A model generated the notes under the pieces. It was not told where the DNA came from. It saw nothing but the letters and a program-made list of their open reading frames with translations, and searched no databases. Of a stretch of 64,000 bases of DNA, positions 10,895 to 21,800 are shown one piece after another (the first letter of the stretch is position 1; each line of letters begins with the position of its first letter). The stretch is from the NCBI GenBank assembly GCA_003280885.1, contig QCDN01000001.1, positions 1 to 64,000 of the forward strand, read 5' to 3'. The DNA comes from Prochlorococcus sp. AG-355-J04 (GTDB lineage: Bacteria; Cyanobacteriota; Cyanobacteriia; PCC-6307; Cyanobiaceae). Made by a program: the position numbers and the translations under genes.

Positions 10895-12877
10895 ATGAAT
10901 AAAACAGTTAATAATAAATCCAAAATACTTTATCAATTACAAAAATTAAGAAAGCTATCTCAGCCGTTTTTTCTTCCAATAGATCAATGTAATGGATTCC
11001 AATTCATATGGCTTTTGATTTCTCTTTTATTTTGTGTTGGTGGAGTAGTACTTGTTGGTCTCACAGGAATAATCAGTTTTTTTGAAAGCTTTCAACCAAT
11101 TTTTCTTGAAAAGTATTTCGGCGGTGTAGTAAGTACTGTCAATTCAATTTGGGCTGGTAGTTGGGGATTGCTTTTCTCTGCGTTATTTTTAATTGGATCA
11201 GGGAGCTTTTTTAGCTTAAGACGTCAATTAAAAAACCGTAGATGGTTACATTGGTTATTCCTTGCGATAATTGTATTAATGCTTTTAGCTGTAAACGGAA
11301 TAAATGCAGGTATTGGATTCATTGCAAGAGATTTAACAAATGCTTTAGTAGAAAAACAAGAAGATGGATTTTATCGGATATTGGGGATTTACGCTTGTTG
11401 TTTCGCTGTGGCTCTACCAATACGTGTTTCCCAAATATTTTTTACATATAAGTTAGGAATAATTTGGAGAGAATGGCTTTCAAAAAGTTTAGTCAAAGAT
11501 TATATGACTAATAAAGCTTATTACCAGTTAAATCCCAATGATGAAGAACAAACCGATGTAGATAATCCCGATCAAAGAATCACAGATGATACCCGAGCTT
11601 TTACCGGGCAAAGTCTCTCTTTCACATTAGGTATTTTTGATGCCCTACTAACATTTTCACTTAATATTCTAATTTTATGGAGTATTAGTACAACACTTAC
11701 TTTTTCTTTATTTGGTTACGCTGCATTTGCAACTTCTATTCTCTTAATTGCCGGAAAAAATCTTGTAAAGATTGACTTTGATCAACTCAGATATGAAGCA
11801 GATTTTCGATATGGCTTAGTACATATTCGAGATAATGCTGAATCAATAGCATTTTACTCTGGGGAGAATCCTGAGCGAAGTGAAACTGAAAGACGCTTAG
11901 GTGAAGTAGTGAGAAACTTTAATTTACTGATTATATGGAGAGTAATAATAGACGTCATGAGAAGATCCATTAATTATGCTGGAAATTTCTTTCCATATTT
12001 AATAATGGCAATCCCTTACTTTAAAGGTGATATTGATTATGGACGCTTTATTCAGGCAAGCTTTGCATTTGGAATGGTTGAAGGTTCGTTATTTTTCATT
12101 GTTAATCAAATCGAAGAACTTGCAAAATTTACTGCTGGTATTGGCAGATTAGAAGGATTCCAATCAAAAGTTGAATCCATTAGTCAAACCAACCCAACAA
12201 GCAATCAAAACGTTATTTCAGATTACCCCTCAATTCTTATTAATAATGCTGACCTTTGTCCACCAGGATCAAATAAAACAATAATTAAAAATTTAAATTT
12301 GAGCATCGACAATAATCAATCACTTCTGGTTGTAGGACCATCTGGGTGCGGAAAAACATCTTTACTAAGAATGATTAGTGGTTTATGGGAACCCGATCAG
12401 GGAGTAATTAAAAAACCAAAAATTGGGGAATTATTATTCATACCTCAAAAACCATATATGTTACTTGGTTCTTTAAGAGAACAATTATGTTATCCCACAG
12501 AAGTTAAGAAATTTAGTGATGAACATCTTACTTCCGTACTTCATGAAGTAAATTTAAAAACCTTAGTGGATCGGTATCCTAATCTTGATATCAAACAAGA
12601 TTGGCCACGAATTCTTTCCCTAGGCGAGCAACAAAGATTGGCTTTTGCAAGACTCTTATTAAATTCTCCAAGATTTGCAGTACTTGATGAAGCGACAAGT
12701 GCTTTAGATATTGACACAGAAAAAAAACTATATAGTTTACTAAAGGAACGAGAACTTTCTCTTATTAGTGTTGGACATAGGCCTAGCTTAAAAGATTTTC
12801 ACGAGAATATTTTAGAATTAAATGGACAAGGAGACTGGAAATTATTGACTTCTGATAAGTATAATTTTAAGGATTAA
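10895..12877 (+). CDS. ABC transporter, fused permease/ATPase (SbmA/BacA-like, ABCD family)
   Basis: 660 aa; N-terminal TMs, DNPDQRITDD motif typical of this family, Walker A GPSGCGKTS, LSLGEQQR signature. Confidence 0.9.
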   Translation: MNKTVNNKSKILYQLQKLRKLSQPFFLPIDQCNGFQFIWLLISLLFCVGGVVLVGLTGIISFFESFQPIFLEKYFGGVVSTVNSIWAGSWGLLFSALFLIGSGSFFSLRRQLKNRRWLHWLFLAIIVLMLLAVNGINAGIGFIARDLTNALVEKQEDGFYRILGIYACCFAVALPIRVSQIFFTYKLGIIWREWLSKSLVKDYMTNKAYYQLNPNDEEQTDVDNPDQRITDDTRAFTGQSLSFTLGIFDALLTFSLNILILWSISTTLTFSLFGYAAFATSILLIAGKNLVKIDFDQLRYEADFRYGLVHIRDNAESIAFYSGENPERSETERRLGEVVRNFNLLIIWRVIIDVMRRSINYAGNFFPYLIMAIPYFKGDIDYGRFIQASFAFGMVEGSLFFIVNQIEELAKFTAGIGRLEGFQSKVESISQTNPTSNQNVISDYPSILINNADLCPPGSNKTIIKNLNLSIDNNQSLLVVGPSGCGKTSLLRMISGLWEPDQGVIKKPKIGELLFIPQKPYMLLGSLREQLCYPTEVKKFSDEHLTSVLHEVNLKTLVDRYPNLDIKQDWPRILSLGEQQRLAFARLLLNSPRFAVLDEATSALDIDTEKKLYSLLKERELSLISVGHRPSLKDFHENILELNGQGDWKLLTSDKYNFKD

Positions 12878-12885
12878 CAAAAAAA

Positions 12886-13161
12886 ATGAATTCTAAAGAA
12901 GAACAAACTAACTCAGAAGTCACTAATTTAGAGAATGAGAGTTTTATAGAACAGCAGAATGATCCAAATTACATCAGTGAACAAATTGGAGATAATAAAT
13001 TAGATGAAAAATCTATAGAAATTAAAGATGAATATAAATTTGGGTGGAGTAGTTATTCTGAAATAACTAATGGAAGATTTGCAATGATTGGCTTCCTTGC
13101 AATATTATTAATCGAATTATGTAGTAAACAATCTTTTTTAAGATGGGCTGGAATCTTATAA
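12886..13161 (+). CDS. High-light-inducible (Hli/ELIP-like) protein
   Basis: C-terminal chlorophyll-binding helix FGWSSYSEITNGRFAMIGFLAILLIE. Confidence 0.85.
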   Translation: MNSKEEQTNSEVTNLENESFIEQQNDPNYISEQIGDNKLDEKSIEIKDEYKFGWSSYSEITNGRFAMIGFLAILLIELCSKQSFLRWAGIL

Positions 13162-14094
13162 TTAATCATCAAATCTAGAACTGTTATCTCTAGGTTTCTT
13201 TTTATTTATTCCAACGTTATATCTACTATTTTGATTTTTTGAACTTGATCTAGCTGAGGAGCTTACTCTACGAGTCTGCCGTGGTTTTTTGGCTTGATTA
13301 GAATCTTTAAATGAAGCATCTTCTACTTGAGCTGTTGAAGTTTGCTGTCTAATAGGAGATCTTGTAGGTTTCTTTCTTAATGGAGAAGAATCATCTGGAG
13401 TAGAAATATCACCTTGCATAGAAGAAGCTGTACGATTCATTCTGGGTCTTGACCCTGTTTTAACTTCATCGCGAGATAAATTTCGTCTCTCACCAAAGTT
13501 ATTTCTTGCTGATTGATTACTATTTCTATCTTCAGAAGTCTTTCTTCTCCTTCTTATGGGTTCGTCATTTTCAAACTGACTTATTTCCCTTGTAGATGAC
13601 CTGCTTCTACTTGCTGCAGCAGAGGGTATAGCTCTTGAAACATTCCTCCTACGAGAACTCCCCTCTGTATAGTCTTCTTCAAATTCATCTTCTTGAGGTT
13701 TAAATCTTCTAGATGGTCTTTCAGCTTCTTCAAACCTATCGTAATCATCATTAAATCGGCCTCTAGAATTTCTGGGCACATCAGCAATAGGATCATCATC
13801 AAAATAAGATGACCTTCGAGCTTGATCAGTAGCAACTCCCCTCAATCGCACACTCTCATATGCGAAAAAAACTGTAGTACCTGCTAGTAAAAACTGACCA
13901 AACTGAAGGATAGGATCTAACCTCCAGCCCTGAAAAAATAATATTCCTCCGCACAAAAGTCCAATTGCTGCGAAGAAAACGTCATAATCCCTTGCTAAGG
14001 CTGGTTTAAAAGACCTCAAAAAATAAAGGCCTCCTCCACAAACAGCGAGAACTATACCAACAATACTGGCCCAATTGAGACTAGCATTGACCAC
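13162..14094 (-). CDS. ycf66: Ycf66 family protein with long charged low-complexity tail
   Basis: N-terminal MVNASLNWASIVGIVLAVCGGGLYFLRSFKPALARDYDVFFAAIGLLCGGILFFQGWRLDPILQFGQFLL. Confidence 0.9.
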   Translation of the reverse strand: MVNASLNWASIVGIVLAVCGGGLYFLRSFKPALARDYDVFFAAIGLLCGGILFFQGWRLDPILQFGQFLLAGTTVFFAYESVRLRGVATDQARRSSYFDDDPIADVPRNSRGRFNDDYDRFEEAERPSRRFKPQEDEFEEDYTEGSSRRRNVSRAIPSAAASRSRSSTREISQFENDEPIRRRRKTSEDRNSNQSARNNFGERRNLSRDEVKTGSRPRMNRTASSMQGDISTPDDSSPLRKKPTRSPIRQQTSTAQVEDASFKDSNQAKKPRQTRRVSSSARSSSKNQNSRYNVGINKKKPRDNSSRFDD

Positions 14095-14174
14095 ATTCTT
14101 TCTCCAAAATTTATTTTTAAAAGGGGTACTTAAATCACCCTATATATATAGTGTACTTAAAACTTCTACAAAAA

Positions 14175-14360
14175 CTAGCGTCTTCCAGTAGAAGTACGAT
14201 CGAGGGAATCTTTTTGACTAACAAAAATCAAAAATGCAGTAGCTGGAATAACGATAAGTAAAGCAGCGGCAATAAAACTACCTATCATTCCAACTGCGGA
14301 ATTATTTGCAACTTCAGCAGAAAAGTCTGCGGCTAGTAATAAATTTGAGATTTGAAACAC
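14175..14360 (-). CDS. psbX: Photosystem II protein PsbX
   Basis: 61 aa single-TM protein with PsbX-type sequence [35 protein letters not shown]. Confidence 0.8.
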   Translation of the reverse strand: MFQISNLLLAADFSAEVANNSAVGMIGSFIAAALLIVIPATAFLIFVSQKDSLDRTSTGRR

Positions 14361-14441
14361 TTTTTAAATATTAAATTCTCAATTTATAATACGAATTAAA
14401 TACGTTTCAATGGGTTATTTATTAAGATGAATTAAATAATT

Positions 14442-14756
14442 GTGATTTCCTTGCTTGTAAACTCTCTTCAAATTTTAGATGTTAGTTTAGGAATTTCTCT
14501 TTCATATCTAACTATAGTTTTCCTTATAAGATTAATTCTTACTTGGTACCCAAAAATTGATTTAAGTAAAGGTTTATGGTTATTAATTTCAATACCATCA
14601 AGCTCTATTCTCAATTTAACAAGAAAACTTATTCCTCCTATTGGAGGAGTTGATGTTGGACCGGTAATTTGGATTGGAATTATAAGCTTTTTAAGAGAGA
14701 TTTTAGTCGGTCAGCAAGGTATTATAAAACTTGCATTGCTTTCATATATTTCATAG
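14442..14756 (+). CDS. YggT family membrane protein
   Basis: 104 aa; LTWYPKIDLSKG...PSSSILNLTRKLIPPIGGVDVGPVIW; GTG start. Confidence 0.9.
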   Translation: MISLLVNSLQILDVSLGISLSYLTIVFLIRLILTWYPKIDLSKGLWLLISIPSSSILNLTRKLIPPIGGVDVGPVIWIGIISFLREILVGQQGIIKLALLSYIS

Positions 14757-14774
14757 AAATCATTTAATTATTTC

Positions 14775-16124
14775 TTAGTAATTTGGCAATAATTCTTCTT
14801 CTACATATTTAGTATGAATCTTACCTTCTTTAAATTTAGATTTATTTAGTAAGGTGAGATGAAAGTTAATTGTTGTAGGGATACCCGTTACTGCGCATTC
14901 ATTTAAAGCCCTATTCATACGTTTAATTGCAGTATTACGATCTTTACCCCAGACTATTAATTTACCAATTAATGAGTCATAGAAAGGAGGTATTTCATAG
15001 CCTGTATACACATGACTATCCACCCTTACACCGGGACCACCTGGAGGGAGCCACCCAGTTATTTTTCCAGGCGATGGTCGGAAATTATGAGAAGGATCTT
15101 CAGCGTTGATTCTACATTCAATAGCATGACCGTTCAAATGAATATCATCCTGATTAAATTCCAAGTTTGCCCCACTTGCGATTTTAATTTGCTCAGCTAT
15201 TAAATCAACTCCCGTAACCATTTCAGTAACAGGATGTTCAACTTGAATCCTAGTATTCATTTCCATAAAATAAAAATTATCATCATCATCAACTAAAAAT
15301 TCAACTGTCCCCGCTCCTTCGTAACCGATACTTTTTGCAGCAGCAATAGCTGCGTTTCCCATTTTTTTTCTTAGCTCAGTGTTGATTGCAGGACTAGGAG
15401 ACTCTTCTAATAACTTCTGATGTCTTCTTTGAACTGAACAATCTCGCTCTCCTAAATGGACGACATTACCAGACCTATCCGCTAAAATTTGAATCTCTAC
15501 ATGTCTTGGCTTTTTTATAAATTTCTCCATATATAAACCATCATTACCAAAAGCTGCTTCTGCTTCGCCTTGAGCTGCTTTAAACATTTTTTCTAGATTA
15601 TCAGAGTTTTCAACCAACCTCATACCTCTTCCACCTCCTCCAGCAGTCGCTTTAATAATTACGGGATAGCCAATATCATCTGCCAATTTATAAGCCTCAT
15701 CAATATTTGATAATAAGCCCTTACTACCAGGTACTGTTGGAACTCCAACTTGTTCCATAGTTTCTTTCGCTGTAGATTTATCCCCCATAGATCTAATGGC
15801 TTTAGGAGATGGACCAATAAAAACTATGCCGTGATCGTTACACATCTCAGCAAATTTATCATTTTCAGCAAGAAATCCATAACCAGGATGAATAGCATCA
15901 ACTCCTCTCGATGTAGCAGCAGCAAGTATATTTGGAATATTTAAATAACTCTTATTACTTAATGAATCTCCGACGCAAACTGCTTCATCCGCAAGCTGAA
16001 CATGCAATGCTCTTTTATCTATAGTGCTAAAAACTGCAACGGTTGCAATACCTAGTTCTCTACAACTTCTGACAATTCGTAAAGCTATTTCTCCACGATT
16101 AGCAATTAAAACTTTTTCAATCAT
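14775..16124 (-). CDS. accC: Acetyl-CoA carboxylase biotin carboxylase subunit
   Basis: 449 aa; [47 protein letters not shown]. Confidence 0.98.
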   Translation of the reverse strand: MIEKVLIANRGEIALRIVRSCRELGIATVAVFSTIDKRALHVQLADEAVCVGDSLSNKSYLNIPNILAAATSRGVDAIHPGYGFLAENDKFAEMCNDHGIVFIGPSPKAIRSMGDKSTAKETMEQVGVPTVPGSKGLLSNIDEAYKLADDIGYPVIIKATAGGGGRGMRLVENSDNLEKMFKAAQGEAEAAFGNDGLYMEKFIKKPRHVEIQILADRSGNVVHLGERDCSVQRRHQKLLEESPSPAINTELRKKMGNAAIAAAKSIGYEGAGTVEFLVDDDDNFYFMEMNTRIQVEHPVTEMVTGVDLIAEQIKIASGANLEFNQDDIHLNGHAIECRINAEDPSHNFRPSPGKITGWLPPGGPGVRVDSHVYTGYEIPPFYDSLIGKLIVWGKDRNTAIKRMNRALNECAVTGIPTTINFHLTLLNKSKFKEGKIHTKYVEEELLPNY

Positions 16125-16385
16125 TATAAAAATTAAATTGAAGAAATGAAAATGACTTAAAATAAAAATTATTTGCCAAAGGATTTAACAAAATTTTTTT
16201 AGTGTTCAAAGGACATTTTTTACAATACAACCTAGAACGTTATATATGTATAAATATTTGTTTTATGCAATAGAAAAATAATCCATCATATTCAAAAATA
16301 CTCTCTTAGAACTACATGCTTATTTCAGCCAATAATGTATGATATTTTTAAGGTTTAGGTATCCCCCGGTTGCTGAAAACCCTTT

Positions 16386-16467
16386 GCGGACGTGGCGGAA
16401 TTGGTAGACGCGCACGTCTAAGGAGCGTGTGGCTTCGGCCTTGCGAGTTCAAGTCTCGCCGTCCGCA
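16386..16467 (+). tRNA. tRNA-Leu, anticodon reads AAG
   Basis: 82-nt cloverleaf: acceptor GCGGACG/CGTCCGC, anticodon stem CACGT/GCGTG with loop CTAAGGA, long variable arm TGGCTTCGGCC, T-arm GCGAG-TTCAAGT-CTCGC; CCA not encoded. Confidence 0.95.
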
Positions 16468-16492
16468 TTTAATTTATTCTGGTTTAACTGCA

Positions 16493-17758
16493 ATGAAAAA
16501 AAAATTAGTTGCAGTAGTCATAGTTTCAAATGGTCCTGGTGAATTATCTACATGGGTAAATCCCGTAGTAGATGAACTTAACAAAATAAATAAATCACTA
16601 TGTGATGATGATAAACATGATTTCGCTCTTAGGTTAGTTCTTGTTCCTTGCCCAAATGCCACTGGTAAAGAATTTTTCGTTGCAAATTCATGGAATAAAT
16701 TCGAATTAATTACAAAATCCAAAAGTTTTTGGAAATTATTAATCAAGCCACATTCTTTTGCTAATTGGCCAAAAAAAGGGGTAGTTATTTTCCTTGGTGG
16801 GGATCAATTGTGGAGCATTTTATTAGCTAAAAGATTAGGTTATTTAAATATCACATATGCTGAATGGATTTCGCGATGGCCTAAATGGACGAACGAAATT
16901 GCTGCTATGAATGAGAAAGTAAAAGAGTTAATACCTAAAAGATATAAACATAAATGTAAAGTCATTGGCGATTTGATGGCAGATATTGAACTTAATAGAG
17001 AAGTACCGTTAAGAAATAAAGACAAACACTACATTGCATTGTTGCCTGGCTCTAAGAAAGCAAAGCTTTCTGTTGGAATTCCTTTCTTCTTAGAAGTTGC
17101 AGATCATATCGCTGAAGAAAATCAAAATATAAATTTTTTAATCCCCATTGCCCCAACTACTGATAAAAGTGAATATTTGTTTTTTCAAAGCAACAAAAAT
17201 CCAATTGCTAAATATTACTCATCAAAAATCAAAACAATTAAAAATCTAAAAGACTCTCGTTTTGATTATGTAATTGAAACATCAAAAAATACAAAGATTT
17301 ATCTAATCAAGAAACACCCTTGCTATGAAATATTAAAAGAATGTGATCTTGCAATTACAACTATAGGAGCAAATACTGCAGAATTAGCAGCAATTACTCT
17401 TCCAATGTTAGTTATTCTTCCAACTCAACATTTAAATATGATGAATGCCTGGGATGGCATTTTTGGAGTAATTGCAAAAATTTCATTCATCAATAGATTC
17501 CTAACTTTTATAATTAAAAATTTTTATTTTAAAAAAAAGAAGTTTTTTGCTTGGCCAAATATTAAAGCTAAAAGAATGATTGTCCCTGAAAGGATAGGTA
17601 ATATTTCTCCAAGAAAAATTGCAAAAGAAGTATTATTTCTTATTAAAAATAAAGATCAATTAAAAAGAATTAGGGATAATCTACATAAAGAAAGAGGTGA
17701 AAAAGGTGCAGCAAAAAAACTTGCTTCTATAATTATTAATTCAATAAATAAACTTTAA
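16493..17758 (+). CDS. Lipid-A-disaccharide synthase-related (LpxB-like) protein
   Basis: Start placed at MKKKLVAVVIVSNGPGELSTWVNPVVDEL, downstream of the tRNA; LLPGSKKAKL and TTIGANTAELAAITLPMLVILPTQ as in GT19-like proteins. Confidence 0.75.
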   Translation: MKKKLVAVVIVSNGPGELSTWVNPVVDELNKINKSLCDDDKHDFALRLVLVPCPNATGKEFFVANSWNKFELITKSKSFWKLLIKPHSFANWPKKGVVIFLGGDQLWSILLAKRLGYLNITYAEWISRWPKWTNEIAAMNEKVKELIPKRYKHKCKVIGDLMADIELNREVPLRNKDKHYIALLPGSKKAKLSVGIPFFLEVADHIAEENQNINFLIPIAPTTDKSEYLFFQSNKNPIAKYYSSKIKTIKNLKDSRFDYVIETSKNTKIYLIKKHPCYEILKECDLAITTIGANTAELAAITLPMLVILPTQHLNMMNAWDGIFGVIAKISFINRFLTFIIKNFYFKKKKFFAWPNIKAKRMIVPERIGNISPRKIAKEVLFLIKNKDQLKRIRDNLHKERGEKGAAKKLASIIINSINKL

Positions 17759-17761
17759 CAA

Positions 17762-18814
17762 TTACCAGGGATCATCAATTTCAAACTTTTCTGATTTTTT
17801 ATTATCTTGAGCTAAATTTTGTTCATCTAATGGTTCAATATCTAAAGTTTCAGTGGCATTTTGAACTGGTCTTTTAGAAGCTAAATTAGTAGTTGATTGT
17901 TTCTTTTGCTTAAAATCAATATTGTCTTTTTCATCTTTTTGATAAACACTATTTTGATCCTCGATCTGATCAGAATAATCATTTTCCACATATAGCTTTT
18001 TTCTATTTATTTCCTCTGAAGAACCCTTTATTTCAACGTATTCAAGTTCATCTTCATAATCATCTTCATAATCATCTTCATAATCATCTTGTTCAACAAC
18101 TTCTTCATATTCCTCGATAAAATTGTTTTGCTGTTGTGATTCAGAACCTGAAAGTAACTGATTTTCAACAGGTACAAGATTTGCTGAGTATCCATTTACT
18201 TCTCTTTCATCCCATGAAGAACCCCCGACTCCAAGTTTCTCAAGCAATCCACTACTTAGTTGCTTCAATTTCTCTTCAGCACCTTCATAAACAATAATCC
18301 TATCGGTACCACTACTTACAATTTCCTCAACAGGTATTTCCCAAGTACTTAAAACTCCCTCACCTAAAAGCGGAACACCAACAGCACCCATAACAAGAGA
18401 TATCAAATCACCAGTCTCAATATCAAATGAAAAGCCAAGAACTCTACCTAAAAGTTGTCCAGATTCTGTGATCACCTGACAATTAATTACCTTCCCATAT
18501 CTTTCTGGAGAAAAACTCTCACTCAAAGAATCTAGGGAATCAACTAATATGACATCTCCAACTTGCTTTATACTTTCTAAAGGCATCCATTTTGGCAAAC
18601 CTGGTAAAAATCTTGTCAGTGGATTATCCCTTAGTCCCAAAGCAACCACCTCTCTTCTATCGATATCAACAACAACTTCGCCAACTACGCCTAGCCGCCT
18701 CCCAGTATCAGTAGTTATCACTTGTGTTCCCATTAATTCTGACCTCAACCATAAACGTTCGCTAGGAACCGAGTTAGGGAGATTCTGATTATTAGATGTG
18801 TTAGACAAGCTCAT
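17762..18814 (-). CDS. PRC-barrel domain protein with acidic repeat-containing C-terminus
   Basis: Two PRC-barrel-like units (MGTQVITTDTGRRLGVVGEVVVD; GKVINCQVITESGQLLGRVLGFSFD). Confidence 0.85.
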   Translation of the reverse strand: MSLSNTSNNQNLPNSVPSERLWLRSELMGTQVITTDTGRRLGVVGEVVVDIDRREVVALGLRDNPLTRFLPGLPKWMPLESIKQVGDVILVDSLDSLSESFSPERYGKVINCQVITESGQLLGRVLGFSFDIETGDLISLVMGAVGVPLLGEGVLSTWEIPVEEIVSSGTDRIIVYEGAEEKLKQLSSGLLEKLGVGGSSWDEREVNGYSANLVPVENQLLSGSESQQQNNFIEEYEEVVEQDDYEDDYEDDYEDELEYVEIKGSSEEINRKKLYVENDYSDQIEDQNSVYQKDEKDNIDFKQKKQSTTNLASKRPVQNATETLDIEPLDEQNLAQDNKKSEKFEIDDPW

Positions 18815-18859
18815 AAATTTCTTTTTATCATTCTGACGTATAAATTTAAAAAAGTGTGT

Positions 18860-21800
18860 TTATGCAGCATTTGGTAACCCAAGAACTTGAGTATTAGCTC
18901 CTCTTGCTTGCGCAACCCCAATTGTTCGTTCAGATGCACTAATCATAGGCCTTCTATGACTTACAACTATAAATTGAGCATTTGATGACTGATTAGATAT
19001 TAATTTTGACAATCTTTCAACATTTATTCCATCTAAGAAACTATCAACCTCATCTAATGCATAAAAAGGTGAAGGTTTATACTTTTGCAAAGCAAATAAA
19101 AAACTTAAAGCAGTTAAAGATTTTTCACCACCTGACATAGAGGCTAATCTTCTGACATTTTTACCCTTAGGATGAGCCACTAAAGTTAATCCCCCTTCTA
19201 AAGGAGAATTAGGATTTTCAAGTTGAAGACATCCATCTCCATCAGATAAATTTGCAAAAATTTCTCTAAAATGTTTATCTACTTCTGTAAATGCTTGCAT
19301 AAAAGCCTCCTGACGCATCGTAGATACAGTTTCTATTCTCAGCAATAATTCAGATCTTTCATTAGATAGAATTTCTAATTTTTCTCTCAAACCACTTAAT
19401 CTCTCAATTAATTCTTCTAATTCATCAAGAGCCAACATATTAACAGGTTCTAAGCTTTGTAGTTTTGCATTTATGATTGAGATTTCTGATTGCATAAATT
19501 CAAGACTTTTCCCTACATATTCTCCAAACTGCGGGTAAGGATTAGGTAGATCTTTTTTATAATTTTCTAATTTTATTTTCTCGATCCTCATCTCTTCTTT
19601 AAGAGATTGCATATCTCTTTCAAGATATTCAAGCTTCAACAGATAGTTATTATATTCTTGCCTTTTATTTGAAATTGAAGAGTTTAATTCATCTCTTTTC
19701 CTCCTCAATAAACCTAAATCCTTCTCTAGAGAATTTTTTTGATTATCAAGATCTAAAAGCTCTTTTTTTAATTCATCTCTTTTTTCTATCCATTCACTAT
19801 GAGCAATTGCAAGTTGTTTAATAGATTCCTGCAAGTTTTTTTCTTGTAGTAAAGTAATTTTTAACGAATTATTGATACGCTCTTTCTTTAAAGCAAATTG
19901 ATTCTTTTTATCTAGTAAAGTATCTCTCTCATTAACAAGTAATTCAAGTTTTTTATCAAGATTATTAAAGTCGTTATTAAAAGCTATTAATGATGATTTT
20001 TGATTTTTTTCATAATTAGCCTTTTGAATGGTTTGTAATTGATCAAACTTATCAAGATAAGGCTTCAATTCATTTTTTAAATGGTCTAACTCGTTAACTA
20101 ATAAATTATTCGCAGTATCAAGTTTATTTAATCTCGATTTACAACTCTCAATTCTTTGCGAAACAGCCTTAAGAGAATCTTGATTTACTTCAATTTCTTT
20201 ATTAAATGAGGCACAATCCTCAATTATTTGACTACGGTTAGAATTTAATTTACTAAGTCTATTATTTTTTATTATCAAATCATTATTTGACTCTTTTAAA
20301 GCTTCTTCGATGACTAATAATCTTTCTTTTATAGGACTGGAATCATCAGTATCATTGTTAACTCCAAACCTATAAGCCAAATCTTTGTTTAATTTACTGC
20401 CTCCTGTAATAGCACCACTTGCTTCTAATAATTCCCCACTTAAGGTAACCAACCTTTTTTTTTGTGTAGATAACCTAGCTGTGGATAAGTCTGAAAAAAC
20501 CAAAGTATCTCCAAAAACATATCGAAAAACATCTGAATAAACTTCATCAAAAGTAATTAGATTAATAGCTTTATCAATAAATCCATTCTCCCTGTTATTT
20601 TCAAATCTTGAAATTGCATAATTCTTTTTTTGACTTTTAATTCTATTTAAAGGTAAGAAAGTCAATCTTCCCGCTTTCTTCTTTTTAAGGATTTCAATTG
20701 CTTTAGCAGCAATATGATCATTATCAACAACAATTTGTCCTAATCTATTTCCAGCAGCAATTTCTAATGCATATCTATTTTTCTCACTGACCTCTCCAAG
20801 TTGAGCTACATAACCATGTATACCCTCTAACCCTGCTTCTAAGAGAATTCTAAGAGCATGTGAACCTCTAGATTCATTTAAAGCTTCCTTCCTGCTTTCG
20901 AATCTAGATAAATCCTTTTCAAGCCTTAATTGCTCGTTGTTTAGCCTTGATTTAGTTTTAATTAATAAATCAATTTCATTTTTTAAAGAATTAATTTCTG
21001 AGCTATTAATTACCAAGTTTTTATTATTTGTATCGGATGTCTCTTTTTTTCTTTGATTTCCCTCAAAAAGTCTCTGCTTTTCTAAGTCTAAGGAGTCAAT
21101 GTGAGACAAAATCTCATCTTTTTGAATATTATTTTGAATAATTTCCTCTTCAATTTTCCTTTTGTTTATTTCCAAAGGATTAATTTGATTTTTTATATTT
21201 TCAAGCTCAGCATTTAATTTGATACTTTGTTTTGAAAATTCTCCAGATTCCCCAGCCGCATCAGAAAGTTTTTTTCTGGATAGTTTGTGTTTTAGAGTGA
21301 GATCATCTATTTGCAAGTTCAATTGATTTAAAAAATTATCATCGAAATTTTCTTGTCTCATCTTTTCTGACTCGATATTCCTCTTAGAAATTGCAATTTC
21401 ATCTCTCTGCTTTTGTAATTTAATACCTTCTTCTTTATTCAGACTTGATGTCCTATCAAGTTCTCTCAAGCTAGAATTAATACTTCCAATATCAGAATTG
21501 ACTTTTATCAATTTATCCTCTCCTTTCTCCTTAAGCTCATCAACCAGTATTGTCAAAGCATCTTCTAAGACTGATATTTCTTTACTAATAGATTCTTTTT
21601 GTTTATTAAATAAAATTTTATTTTTTTCAATTTCACTTCCTTTTTTTTCTATAGATTCAACATGCTTAACTTGTTTATCAAAAATAAGAACTTTCTCTAA
21701 TTCCATGATTTGTAGTAGTTTTGCCTTTAACTCTTTATATCGCTTTGCTTTTTCACATTCTTTTTCAAGCTTACTCTTACTAGATTGCAATTCATTTTCT

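Noticed and set aside
13581-13835. 84 aa minus-strand ORF inside ycf66 gene
   Set aside because: Alternative frame of the charged low-complexity tail; Met/Leu/Lys-rich artefact
14130-14160. TATATATATAG tract between ycf66 and psbX genes
   Set aside because: Short AT run in AT-rich intergenic DNA; probably promoter-like but not distinctive
16370-16492. Tracked ORF start at 16370 (MLKTLCGRGGIGRRARLRSVWLRPCEFKSRRPH...)
   Set aside because: This is translation through the tRNA-Leu gene; the real start is MKKKLVAV at 16493
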